A model generated the notes under the pieces. That model had not been told where the DNA came from. It did no database searches and was given only the letters and a program-made list of their open reading frames with translations. A DNA stretch of 64,000 nt. Source: Diadema setosum (lineage: Eukaryota > Echinodermata > Echinoidea > Diadematoida > Diadematidae). Below are positions 49,201-57,319 of this stretch, piece after piece. Position numbers and translations under genes: made by a program. The stretch is from contig NC_092702.1 in assembly GCF_964275005.1 (NCBI RefSeq), forward strand, positions 33,146,726 to 33,210,725, in the 5' to 3' direction. Each line of letters starts with the position of its first letter. Within the stretch, counting starts at the first letter, position 1.

Positions 49201-49565
49201 GAGATGATAAGTAATTTCAAAATGATTCAATGAAATACAAACCTCAAGTCTTCTGCTATAAAACATAGACGATATTAATAGCATCATAGTACATACTTCC
49301 CAAAGGGAAAAGTGATGTTTACTAAGTGTGGTATTCTAGCAGTCTTTTTTCTATTGCCCTGCAATGTTGACTGTCATACAAGTATGAGGCCAGTGAGGGT
49401 GACAGAGCGGCGTTGTGTCCCACCACTCACTAGCGCAAATCATGCGGGAACGCTGCGGCGCACTTTTCAACACACACCTGTTACGGACAAGTCGACTAGG
49501 TCGAACGTGCGAGTAAGCGCGAAGCATACACGACATCTTCACTTACCTTGTTGAATATCCACCAT
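31249..49565 (-). CDS. THEG-repeat protein, SPMAP2/THEG family (sperm flagellum)
   Basis: Family: THEG proteins of spermatids and flagella. Eight coding exons, 5' to 3': 49547-49565 (MVDIQQ), 38348-38390, 37506-37568, 36090-36224, 33825-33962, 33198-33339, 32560-32673 and 31249-31539 (stop). All junctions are GT-AG; phases 1,2,2,2,2,0,0 close exactly, giving 314 aa. About eight repeats share the core R-x-(E)-x-L-(A/S)-x-P-K, for example RERYLYLSEPK, RTEELSSPKKNF, RIEQLSRPK, RQLELAKPK and RIEELAQP, with W-x-V-S-x-x-A linkers between several. The fifth and sixth exons both encode FSCGR-x-S-x-IW-x-VS, a clear exon duplication. Exons from 38.4 to 31.2 kb are secure. The 19-base first exon, across an 11-kb intron, rests on start context (AAAATGG), donor and phase. 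Whether it is SPMAP2 or SPMAP2L is undecided. Confidence 0.88.
32202..32387. mobile_element. MITE, word family GTTATAAC (copy 2, both ends)
   Basis: CAGTGGACTCCCGTTGTAAC at the left and ATAACGGGAGTGCACTG at the right are inverted repeats. The interior has GGGACCGGCAGTTTTCTTTC and TATCGAAATTTTGTTATAATC. The 186-bp element lies in the last intron of the THEG-repeat gene. Confidence 0.75.
34401..34571. mobile_element. MITE, word family GTTATAAC (copy 3, eroded)
   Basis: Shares AGTCCTTGGGACTGGCAGTTTCCTTTTATTACATCGAAATT-type order (read as separate words) and a right end GTTATAACAGGAGAAACTGTA with 32202-32387. The left terminus is not recognisable. Confidence 0.5.
34690..35003 (-). mobile_element. 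Possible 3' tail of a LINE or SINE
   Basis: Read on the minus strand, the stretch ends in AAATAAACTATTGAATTGAATTG at about 34693-34715, like the short-repeat tail of a retroposon and similar in style to the tail at 59882-59910. No reverse-transcriptase residues were recognised, so the call is weak. Confidence 0.3.
35213..35760. mobile_element. Pogo-like element, word CTATAGCGGCCAC, copy 2
   Basis: TA at 35211-35212 and 35761-35762. CAGTCAAACCTGCCTTAGCGG at the left, GCTATAGACAGGTTTGACTG at the right. It aligns from end to end with 21371-21901, including CCCCCCGAGAGAAAA, TTTCCCGCGGTAGATTTTAA and a (ACATGT)-rich right interior. It lies in an intron of the THEG-repeat gene, directly beside the next element. 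Confidence 0.85.
35783..35961. mobile_element. MITE with telomere-like interior
   Basis: About 28-bp inverted repeats at 35783-35810 and 35934-35961 (cores GACATCTGCTCCTG and CAGGAGCAAATGTC, with ACAATTGCT / AGCAATTGT inside). Between them is a (TA)n run and two CCCTAACCCTAA-type tracts at 35839-35862 and 35889-35911. Only 22 bases separate it from the pogo-like element on its left. Confidence 0.8.
37769..38347. other. Intron without recognisable features
   Basis: AT-rich intron between the second and third coding exons of the THEG-repeat gene. Nothing beyond low-complexity DNA was seen. Confidence 0.5.
38596..38620. repeat. (GT)n microsatellite followed by TATATA
   Basis: About ten GT units then ATATATAC, in intron 1 of the THEG-repeat gene. 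Confidence 0.9.
40325..40337. promoter_or_regulatory. RFX X-box motif (one-base spacer)
   Basis: GTTACCTAGCAAC fits the RFX consensus GTNRCC-N(0-3)-RGYAAC at every position. It sits in a CpG-containing patch (about 40267-40358) inside intron 1 of the THEG-repeat gene. RFX factors drive ciliary and flagellar genes, which fits the host gene. Confidence 0.6.
41572..41585. promoter_or_regulatory. RFX X-box motif (perfect palindrome)
   Basis: GTTGCCATGGCAAC is the textbook palindromic X-box, again in intron 1 of the THEG-repeat gene, 1.2 kb from the other X-box. Confidence 0.65.
42839..42920. repeat. (TTG)n / (GTGGTT)n microsatellite
   Basis: Imperfect TTG and GTGGTT triplet run. It generates a false Asn/His-rich reading frame on the minus strand. 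Confidence 0.9.
43329..43425. mobile_element. About 90-bp TTAA MITE, family B copy 2
   Basis: TTAA at 43329-43332 and 43422-43425 encloses CTAGCTGAGGACGGACTG at the left and CATCCTCAACGGGT at the right. The interior CCCATAGACATCTGCCCGATG parallels 20858-20950. Confidence 0.8.
43549..43835 (+). other. Unrecognised open frame, about 95 codons
   Basis: The plus-strand frame ending TAA at 43835 reads, near its end, DPLRRAGDYGQCMVIQWNA, then PARFTDPNKRLYPPDYSEAL. Composition looks protein-like rather than AT-driven. A pyrimidine tract with AG (near 43533 or 43542) could be a splice acceptor. I do not recognise a family, and no neighbouring exon on this strand joins it convincingly. It may be an exon of an antisense gene, an old retroposon piece, or chance. 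Confidence 0.25.
44168..44206. repeat. Long T homopolymer
   Basis: T-rich run in intron 1 of the THEG-repeat gene. The surrounding stretch 43836-47210 holds nothing else I recognise. Confidence 0.8.
47218..47653. mobile_element. Inverted-repeat element, family A, copy 2
   Basis: TAAGCCAGTTCACAGTT at the left and AACTGTGAACTGGCCTA at the right are better-preserved inverted repeats than in copy 1 (8567-8993). Shared interior words: GCACATGAGCAGAAAAAGGTC, CATCCACCTGACAGCAAG and CAACTGAGAAAAAAGAAAGG. Intron 1 of the THEG-repeat gene. Confidence 0.75.
49115..49190. repeat. 76-bp perfect palindrome flanked by 11-bp direct repeats
   Basis: Every base from 49115 to 49190 pairs with its mirror across the centre (GTCGCGAC, midpoint 49152.5) with no spacer. 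ACACTTCAGTT occurs at 49105-49115 and 49190-49200, sharing the outermost base of each arm. The structure lies about 360 bp into intron 1 of the THEG-repeat gene. Confidence 0.95.
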
Positions 49566-49890
49566 TTTCACTCGTGTAGTTGTAAATCTGCTGCTATTGA
49601 CACCACATCACAATTTTGATTGCTCTGTCACTTCACTCCATTGCTGTGCATCCAACGGAGGTATAGATATAAATTAAAAGCGCAGTAAACAGCAAGGTAA
49701 AGATCTTCGCTTGTACACAAATAAACTCGCGTGCGTGGATCATCTATGGAGCGGATGTTGATGGGCGGCGGCAGACCCTACCCCTCGCTTCGCGTCACAT
49801 AGTAACCGGTCTTGGATACAATATGCAAATTTCGAGACCATGCCGCGTTGTCCTCAAATCGCGTTCATACATTGGGTAGTGGAGCGCGAT
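49380..49890 (-). promoter_or_regulatory. CpG-rich probable promoter of THEG-repeat gene
   Basis: CpG frequency rises around the first exon (49547-49565) and upstream to about 49890, as expected for a promoter. Short direct repeats and GCGC words are present. No TATA box was identified. The 7-kb inverted-repeat element starts about 380 bp upstream of the start codon. Confidence 0.4.
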
Positions 49891-49969
49891 AAAGAGGGTG
49901 AGGGAGGGGGCAGAATAGCATGCACGTGTTACCGTATGTTAGGCCCCCATCTCACTACATACTAGGAAG

Positions 49970-50295
49970 GCGACCATTGCGACCATGGCGATCTGTGACG
50001 ATTTAACAAATCGTGGCGCGATCGCCGTCCGTCTCTATTTTTGGCCTCCGAGGCGATTACACTACGGTTTCTCTACGCTCAATCTGCGCTGTAGGCGATA
50101 GTACCACGATAATGCTTCGACGCTGCCACGTTTTTGCCGCTTTTCCAAGCCGACGAGACGCGCTGCTTCTGCGATCAAAGCGATCGTATTGCGATATTCG
50201 TACGCTTATCAAGACCTCGCTACAACAGTGATACGATCGGAGCGACAGTGATACGTTTACGCCGGGCTCATGCTACGATCTCAAGCGATCGGGGT
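49970..50295. repeat. CGAT-rich tip of left arm
   Basis: About a dozen CGAT words (GCGATC, ACGATC, GCGATT forms) in roughly 330 bases, many within GCGATCG or TACGATC. The right tip (56770-57080) has the same character in inverted orientation. Confidence 0.75.
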
Positions 50296-50804
50296 TTAAA
50301 ATGGGTTTCATGATTGAATTTCTTCAGGCAAAAATGTCAGTGTCAAACCAACATGGATATGCAGAATATAGTACATGTATTACTCTTACATCTTAGCATT
50401 CTAGAACACACCAATTAGAACTGCTGTGAAATTCCACTATTAGTTAAGTCCTCCATTCAGTTAAAAGGGTAAAATGTGTAATATTAAGTGCTTACGAGCA
50501 AACTACAAATCGTATATCCTACAACGAGACAATTATTTTTATGAAGATATATTTGAAAAAATTACAACTGAAATTACTTTCATTGACTTGCAATGGTATA
50601 TTATTATGACAAACAAACAATATTTGATAAACAGAGTAGATTCGTACTAATGTGTACGTGGAAAAATGAATTCTATACGCTTTTCTCCATGTAGTAGAGC
50701 AGATAAGCCGAAGAATTGTGCAAAATTTGACTAAAGCATGAAACTTTCACCATTGTTAGTACATGCTATAAGATTAATTTTAAGATCGGGAGGTAAGTCT
50801 GAAT

Positions 50805-51690
50805 TGACCTCTGATGACCTCTAGAGGTCAATGACCTCAAAATCTAAGAAAATTGATATTTTGCGTCATTGGTTAATGATAAACACAGTAATGATGTACT
50901 AAAACTTAATATTTGTCACAGTGAAATTGTCTTTATGTTCCACAGAGCCCTGACAGGTTTCTACCTTTGACCTCTGATGACCTCCAGAGGTCAATGACCT
51001 CAAAATGTCAGAAAATTGATATTTTAATGCGTCACTCATAACTGAAACACGATAATTATGTACTAAAAACTAATTTTTGTAAGAGGAATTGCCTCAATGT
51101 TCCACTGAGCCTTTCGAGTCAGATTTCTACCTTTAACCTCTGATGACCTCAGATGACCTATGATGAGGCCAATGACCTCAAAATGTCAGAACATTGATAT
51201 TTGGTGCAATTGGTTGATGACAAACATGATTTAGATGTTATATTCATTTGTATTACAATTGAATTGTTTTCCTATTCCACAGAGCAAGAGAAATTACTCA
51301 CGTGTCTCTACCTTTGACCTCTGAGGAAGGTGACAGGTCAATGACCTCAAATATCAGAATATTGATATTCTATGTATAGTCAATGGTCAACTTTGTAATA
51401 CCCGATGTACAATCATTTATGCTATAATAGAAGAATCTTGTCATTCCATGGAACATTGGTCATTAGCCTGTGCATTATATCCAACTTTGACCTCTCAGGA
51501 CAATGAGAGGTCACTTAGGTCACATGTGTAGGCTTACCTGTATTGATGTTTGGCTTCATTGGTGTAATCGTAAATGCTTAATCATGTACAAATCACGCAC
51601 TGATGTTTTGATCAAAGTATGTATGCATATTCCACAGAGCATTGGTTTATAGTAACAGGTCTCTGAAATGTGAGAGGTCAATTACTTCAG
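50805..51690. repeat. Left tandem array: six half-site units, period about 163-181
   Basis: Units begin near 50805, 50968, 51134, 51315, 51488 and about 51656. Units 1 and 2 each carry four exact half-sites: TGACCT-CTGA-TGACCT-CTAG (or CCAG)-AGGTCA-A-TGACCT. Units 3-6 decay progressively. Between cassettes recur AAAATTGATATTTT, TTGTATGTTCCACAGAGC-type words and a ACCTTTGACCTCTG lead-in. Confidence 0.9.
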
Positions 51691-52187
51691 AAATAAGCTT
51701 AAGTTTCTTGAGTGATGGCAGTGACCTAAACTACAACTGTTATGTTTGGGTTATTTATGTAGACTAGCAAATATAGGAAAATATGGCCATTATCTCGACA
51801 CTCGAGGAAAACAAGGCCCACGAGACTGATATACAGAGTGTTTAATCTATTCAGTGTAAGTCTCATAGATCTTTTCCCCCATTTGTCGGACTCATTATGG
51901 GACTGGTTTGCCAAAGTGTCAAGCTCATGGGCAATATTTGCATAGTTTCCAGCTGGTGGGCCTGTATTGGCCAGTGTAAAGCTGGTGGGTTGTTACAGTA
52001 TGACTGCGATGAATGACTCATGGTCCTGGAGTATACAGTCCACAGCTGCGACATCATGGACCATCTTGAAAACTTCGACATACTGTGAGGCCCAACATGC
52101 ATTCCACATGAAGCAATCCTGTGTATTGCAACTAGCTATTGCCATCCGAGACCTACCCAGGGAATAGATAAGCATTCATGGCAAACC

Positions 52188-52451
52188 ATGGAGAAAGCGG
52201 ATTGTGCAAAATATTTTGGAGTTCCAATAGGAGGCTCAGCTGGAATCAAATCGCCACAGCAGCTTAAAAAGGTTATACTTCAACCAAAGACTCTCTCCAG
52301 ACGAAGATACGAGTATCATAAAGTTCAGGTGTTTTGCTACTCCATGCCGCTCAGGACTGTCCTGGAATATGCATGCATCATCTGGGATCCATTCACCCAG
52401 GTGAAACATCATGAAGTTTGGAATGATCCAGAGAAGATATGCACTCTTTAG
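52188..52451 (+). pseudogene. LINE reverse-transcriptase C-terminal remnant
   Basis: The frame contains CAKYFGVPIGG, then after about 45 residues LEYACIIWDPFTQ. These match the AKYLGVxI and RPxLEYAxxVWDP landmarks at the end of CR1/Jockey-type LINE reverse transcriptases, at shortened spacing. The rest of the element is unrecognisable. It sits in the centre of the 7.15-kb element. Confidence 0.5.
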
Positions 52452-52936
52452 CTGCAATGACCATCATATGCAAAACAAGCAGTGTTACAGCCACACTTGA
52501 AAAACAAAACAAAGCAAAACAAAACAAAACTACAATGGCAATCCCTGTAAGAAAGTACAGCTGAGGCAAATTCAGCGATGATGTTCTGCATCAAGAACCC
52601 CACAATATTCACTCCGCAGGAAGTTGTGGCTCTATTGCTGCATTCTTCAAAAAGGGCAAATGACCAAAAATGTCAGGCATCATTTGCAAGAACACAAAGT
52701 AGGCCAACTCCCAAAAAAGGTGGCGGCTACTCTCGGCCACTGTCTCTTGTATCTCTTTGAAACACTTCAGGAGAGAGATACTCAATATTCAGCTCTGTTA
52801 TTAAAGATACATATGTCTCTCTTTTTGTTTTTGCATTTGTTTGTTGTTTTTTGCTTCATATAGCTCTTTGGATACCTTCTTTAACCAATTAAGAAAAGGC
52901 TCCATGGCAGAATATTACAAGATTACACAGTATAAT

Positions 52937-52994
52937 GAAGAAGAAGAAGAAGAAGAAGAAGAAGAAGAAGAAGAAGAAGAAGAAGAAGAAGAAG
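52937..52994. repeat. (GAA)n microsatellite
   Basis: About 19 AAG/GAA triplets without interruption. It produces false poly-Lys and poly-Phe reading frames. Confidence 0.95.
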
Positions 52995-53410
52995 GAGAGT
53001 AGGAAACGAGATCTGCTGTCAATGATGCAGAGCCAATACCAATCAGTTCCATGGCAGATCTTAGTCGGCACTGCAAAGGTTTGGATGTCTCTCTCTGTTG
53101 ACAAAGGATATTCTAAAGCTCCAAGTAAGTCCATGGGGTGGTTTACATTGTCTGGGCATAGAGGGTTGGGTTGGGTATATGAGGATATGATGCTTTGTTA
53201 TAACAATTAGGTCTGAGATATCTATTTTTTTATGTTTGTTTTGACCATCTCGCATGGATCTCCAACGAAAAGGAATGATAATGTGTTAGACCCAGCCGCC
53301 ACCGTGTTTTTTCAATAGATTTTGATATTACAGTGTAGTTGAGAAAAAAGTAACCGCTCATTGTCCTAGATGGAAGTCAAAATTGAACTGTGTGTGGAAT
53401 ACTCTGCATA

Positions 53411-53432
53411 CAATTTTGGACACACACACACA
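53411..53432. repeat. (CA)n microsatellite
   Basis: About eleven CA units inside the centre of the 7.15-kb element. Confidence 0.9.
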
Positions 53433-54094
53433 CACACACACAAAATGCATTTTTTTAAATATAATTATTATTTCATAAGCAGCTGGCCATTACAAACCAA
53501 TGAGACCAGACATCAATATTCTTACATTTTGATGCATATCTTTCAATATCCTCCAGGGGTCAGAGGATCATTGCTAATGTTCATGTGAAATGAGTACACG
53601 CCTTTTGAATTGCTCACTTTATTGCTATAGAAATACATAATATGTGCATTATGTCAATCATTAAATATTGTATCAGTTTCATTTTCATTTTCAGTCTTGG
53701 ATTATTTTTTCTATGTACAAATAAAATCGTGGCAAAGTAAACAACTTTCACATCAAAATATAAACGAGAATACTAAAAAAGAAATAGATGTAATAACGTG
53801 CAAGGCAAATACCAGGCCTACATCATCTTAAGGTATACAGGTGAAGGAAATCACCTTATTGATAAACAATTAACTTGACTGGGATAGCGACCACTGAACA
53901 ATATTGTTTCTTAAAACTCTCTCTTCTTTTCAACAAGTGGAATAAAACACATGCACATACTGGGGCATCAGTTTGGAGGAGGGGTGGGGTGGTGGCAGGG
54001 ATAGTTGACCCCCACCCCATTAAATTCTGAGATGTGAACTATGTTTTGTTGTTGTTAGTTTTTGTTGTTTGATGTTTTTTGCTTTTTAGACAGA

Positions 54095-55620
54095 AAACTG
54101 CCCAAGTTTTTCACTTTAAGTGTGCATCGGATTGTTAAAATTTAATTCTGAAATGCAAAATCTCCCTTCTGTGAGAGGGGATATCTCCTTTCGATAGACT
54201 CCTTCCCCCTGCTTGGTTCCTTCCACAGATATAACATACTTTGGGGAATGATAATTTCCCTTATTCTATGAAAAATGTTTTTAAGAGATATTTTTATTTG
54301 AATTCCAAAGATGAAAAGGCTTTCCTATATACATTATGCACGATTGTTCATTTTGGAGGGCAAGAGGCATTTGCCCCGCCTCCCGAGAAAATATGGGAGG
54401 GGGAATGGTGGGGACATATAACTTTGCCTCCAAGTATTTCCTGAGATTGAGATTTTTTTTTCTTCACTTTTTTGACAGAAAATGAATTGTCACTGAACAT
54501 TTCAGCTATAGTATGCACCAGATTAAAAGGCAGAATCTCCTTTGCATACCCCCTCCCCCACACTATCTTTCGTTATGTCCCCTTCCATATACGCTCAGTG
54601 CTTTTGTCCCATTTTTTGTTCTATATCATCACAAAGTATGTACTAGATCTTTAATTTCAGTTCCGACATATTAAAGAAAATCCATCTTGTTGGAGGGGGT
54701 AGTGTATCTTTCAATTAACAATCCCTCCTCGGTTTCTACCCTTAGATTTGGTACACTCCTTTTACTGATAATTTCCCAAATATTCCATCATAAATGTGCA
54801 TACTAGATTTTTTTTTTACATTTCTATTCTTACTGCAAAGGCTCCCTCGCATGGGAAGGATTGGGGGACAGCCCCTTTCATACCCTCCTCTCGCTGTATC
54901 AACCTCTCCTCCATGCATTGATTATGGCTACACATTTGGGTATGGACTTTTTTTTTTTTTCAAAATGGTAGTTCAACCAAGAGTGGCACGAGATCATTGA
55001 ATCCATGCAAACAAAAGAATGCAAAAGCTCCATAATGTGGGAGGGGGATACCTCTACCCACATCCTTCTGTCGATTGGTCTTCCTCCATAGATAGCTGAC
55101 TTACTACACCTTTTTGATACAATTTCGAGGTATTCCTTCAAAAGTGCCTGTGTGCCAGGTCGTTGAATCTCATTTCTCAAAATACAAGAGCTCTGTCGAA
55201 TGGGAGTGGAATACCCTACCCTCGCCAACGCTGCGCTTGCTGGGTTCCCATCCATATAGACTTGGTACACCTTGGTGATCCATAATTTTCCAAATATTCC
55301 CCAAAACGTATGCATCAGATTCTTAAAAAAAAAAAAAAAAAAAAAACTTCGTCTTTGGGAGGAGGGTAGGTGAGATGCGCCCACACCCCATCAACTTCCG
55401 TATAAGTGATGACGCACACATTAAACAAGAGCTACACTGAATCACTGATTTCAGGTCTAAACCTGCAAAAATCCAATCCCCCACCCACATCCTCCCCCTC
55501 CCCCTCCGCTTCATTCCTTTGCACTATGAACTTATGCTTTTAAATATTTTCCAATTCCCCCCCCCACGTGAAAACAGATCGACACCCCTTGCTCTGTGCA
55601 CATACCCGACTTAGATGATT
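54095..55620. repeat. Degenerate tandem array, unit roughly 170-250 bp
   Basis: A recurring phrase order is seen about six times: GCATCAGATT-type, T/A run, AAAATCTCC or AAAGCTCC, GTGGGAGGGGGATA, CCCTACCC, TTCCATAGA, TTGGTACACTTTGG, AATTTCCAAATATTCC. Clear starts are near 54120, 54500, 54805, 55000, 55170 and 55310. Spacing is irregular and similarity low. No coding. Confidence 0.6.
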
Positions 55621-55881
55621 ACCTGAAAAGTTCTGCGGAATGAGTAGCCACTTTTTTGGTAACAGAAATGCATGGTTTGTAAGCCCTACATTATAAACAA
55701 TTATTAACTATTAATTATCGCAATATCAATATTAACATCCTCACATTTCATTCGAGTTATTTGACCTTGTGTGATTTTCATAGGTGAACGGTAATGGCTC
55801 GTTAATAAACAGGGCCTACGAGTGCTCTCTAAAACATCATCATGTTTACCATTGATGATGCCAAACTATTCTGATACTTTG

Positions 55882-56565
55882 AGGTCATTGACCTCTCGAG
55901 ATCATCAGAGGTCAAAGGCAGAAACTAGTCTGTGTGCCTTGGAATATGAAGACGATGTCATTGTACACAGATATGCTTGTTTTGTACATCTTTACCATGT
56001 TTGACCTTTCACCAATGATGTCATGCTTCAATATTCTGATATTCTGAGGTCATTGACCTCTCAAGGTCATCAGAGGTCAAAGGTAGAAACCTGTCTGCTC
56101 TTTAGAATATGAAGACAATTTCATTGTAAGACAGATATGCTTGTTTTGTACATCTTAACAATGGTTACCATTAACCAATGACATCACAGATCAATATAAT
56201 ATTTTGAGGTCATTGACCTCCAAAGGTCATCAGAGGTCAAAGGTTAAAACCTGTCAATGCTCTGTGGAATCAGAAAATGGTTTCCCTGAAGTATAGATGC
56301 CTGTTTAGTGAATCATAACCACATATATCATTCACAAATGTCTAAAAACATCGATATTTTGATATTTAAAGTTCATTGACCTCTGGAGGTCATCAGAGGT
56401 CAAAGGTAAAAACCTGTCAGTGCTCTGTTGAATCTGGAAATGATTTCTCTGTGGTATAAATGCATGTTTAGTGCAACATAACCACATATATCATTTGCAA
56501 ATGTCTAAAAACATCGATTTTCTGATATCTAAAGTACATTGACCTCTGGAGGTCATCAGAGGTCA
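55882..56565. repeat. Right tandem array: five half-site units, period 160-165
   Basis: Cassettes at 55882-55914, 56047-56079, 56207-56239, 56370-56402 and 56533-56565, inverted relative to the left array: AGGTCA-T-TGACCT-NNNN-AGGTCA-TCAG-AGGTCA. The second and third are exact in all four half-sites; the first, fourth and fifth each have one degenerate half-site (AGATCA, AGTTCA, AGTACA). Confidence 0.92.
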
Positions 56566-56897
56566 AATCAGACTTACCTCCCGATCTTAAAATAAATCTT
56601 ATGGTATGTACTAACACTGGTGAAAGTTTCATGCTTTAGTCAAATTTTGCACAATTCATGTGATTTTGAGGGCTTATCTGCTCTACTAATGTCAACCTTC
56701 CTGGTCTGGTGCATCACTTTCTTCCGTTCATGATGGTTCCTGTTACGTAATACTGTAAAAGTGGTAATTTTCATGGGCGATGGGGCTGCTTTCGATGTGA
56801 GTTACGCCTAACGCGTTGCTACCCCGTCAGAGTTACGAATGTGGCGCTTTCAATGCGCTCGTGAGGCGATTGTGATACGCTCTAAAACCACGGCGAC

Positions 56898-56957
56898 CTC
56901 GCTATAGGAACTTTTGACATGTTCAAAACTTCCGTAGCGAGGTCGCCGACCATGGCA
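56898..56957. repeat. Hairpin in right arm tip
   Basis: CGGCGACCTCGCTA near 56900 pairs with TAGCGAGGTCGCCG near 56939, and the pairing continues inward through TTTTGA / TCAAAA around a short CATGT loop, with few mismatches. Confidence 0.85.
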
Positions 56958-57278
56958 ATGGTGACGACCCTCCGCGCTTCTGAACCGCTCAAGATACGAT
57001 GGAGAATATTTAAAGCGATGAAGCCACGATCCGCCGCGCTTTGTCGATTTTTGATGATCGTAGCGGAATCGCCGTCTAGTGAGATGGGGTATTACTAGTA
57101 TGTAGCCCGTTTCTCACCACGTACCATAGTCGGGGATTGAGAAGCTCTCGCAGGTGGCCGGACGGACAGCTAGCGATGTCGGCCAAAATGAAGTATTATT
57201 TTTAATGGAGTCTTATTCGATCTTGCTGGGCCTCTGCTGTTTTGCTGGAGCAAAAGTGTGCCTAGCCTTGGGTTGAAA

Positions 57279-57310
57279 CAAGGAGGTACTAGGCGACTAG
57301 TACCTCCTTG
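57279..57310. mobile_element. 32-bp hairpin with 7-bp flanking repeats (tiny element 1)
   Basis: 14-bp arms CAAGGAGGTACTAG and CTAGTACCTCCTTG with a 4-base loop. GTTGAAA lies directly outside on both sides (57272-57278, 57311-57317); it becomes 8 bp (GGTTGAAA) if the last G of the hairpin is shared. Same plan and terminal motif as 61443-61471. Confidence 0.75.
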
Positions 57311-57319
57311 GTTGAAATA

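Larger units (their letters stand above)
49942..57091. mobile_element. 7.15-kb inverted-repeat element with half-site arrays
   Basis: Tips: GGCCCCCATCTCACTA (49942) and, inverted, TAGTGAGATGGGGTAT (ending 57091). TTA lies outside both (49939-49941, 57092-57094), which recalls PIF/Harbinger elements. Each arm has a CpG-rich, CGAT-word tip of about 330 bp. An inner conserved block (left about 50690-50805, right about 56566-56700) shares AGAGCAGATAAGCC, AATTTGACTAAAGCATGAAAC and AAGATCGGGAGGTAAGTCTGA. Then comes a tandem array of about 163-bp units (features below). The centre (51720-55870) has LINE-like debris and a second degenerate tandem array. No transposase was seen. The plan (long inverted repeats made of tandem units) resembles foldback elements such as the sea-urchin TU family, but identity was not tested. 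Confidence 0.8.

Noticed and set aside
52889-53134. Poly-Phe and poly-Lys frames
   Set aside because: Translation of the (GAA)n microsatellite.
54899-55384. 161-codon minus-strand open frame, the longest in the window
   Set aside because: It lies in the degenerate tandem array, contains a run of Phe from an A homopolymer and shows no domain. Its openness follows from repeat composition.
50805-56565. Regular repeat spacing considered as a CRISPR array
   Set aside because: Animal DNA, unit about 163 bp, and the intervening sequences are themselves repeated.
49942-57091. Polinton or other capsid-bearing element
   Set aside because: No coding sequence of such elements is visible and the size is too small; arms and core are tandem repeats.
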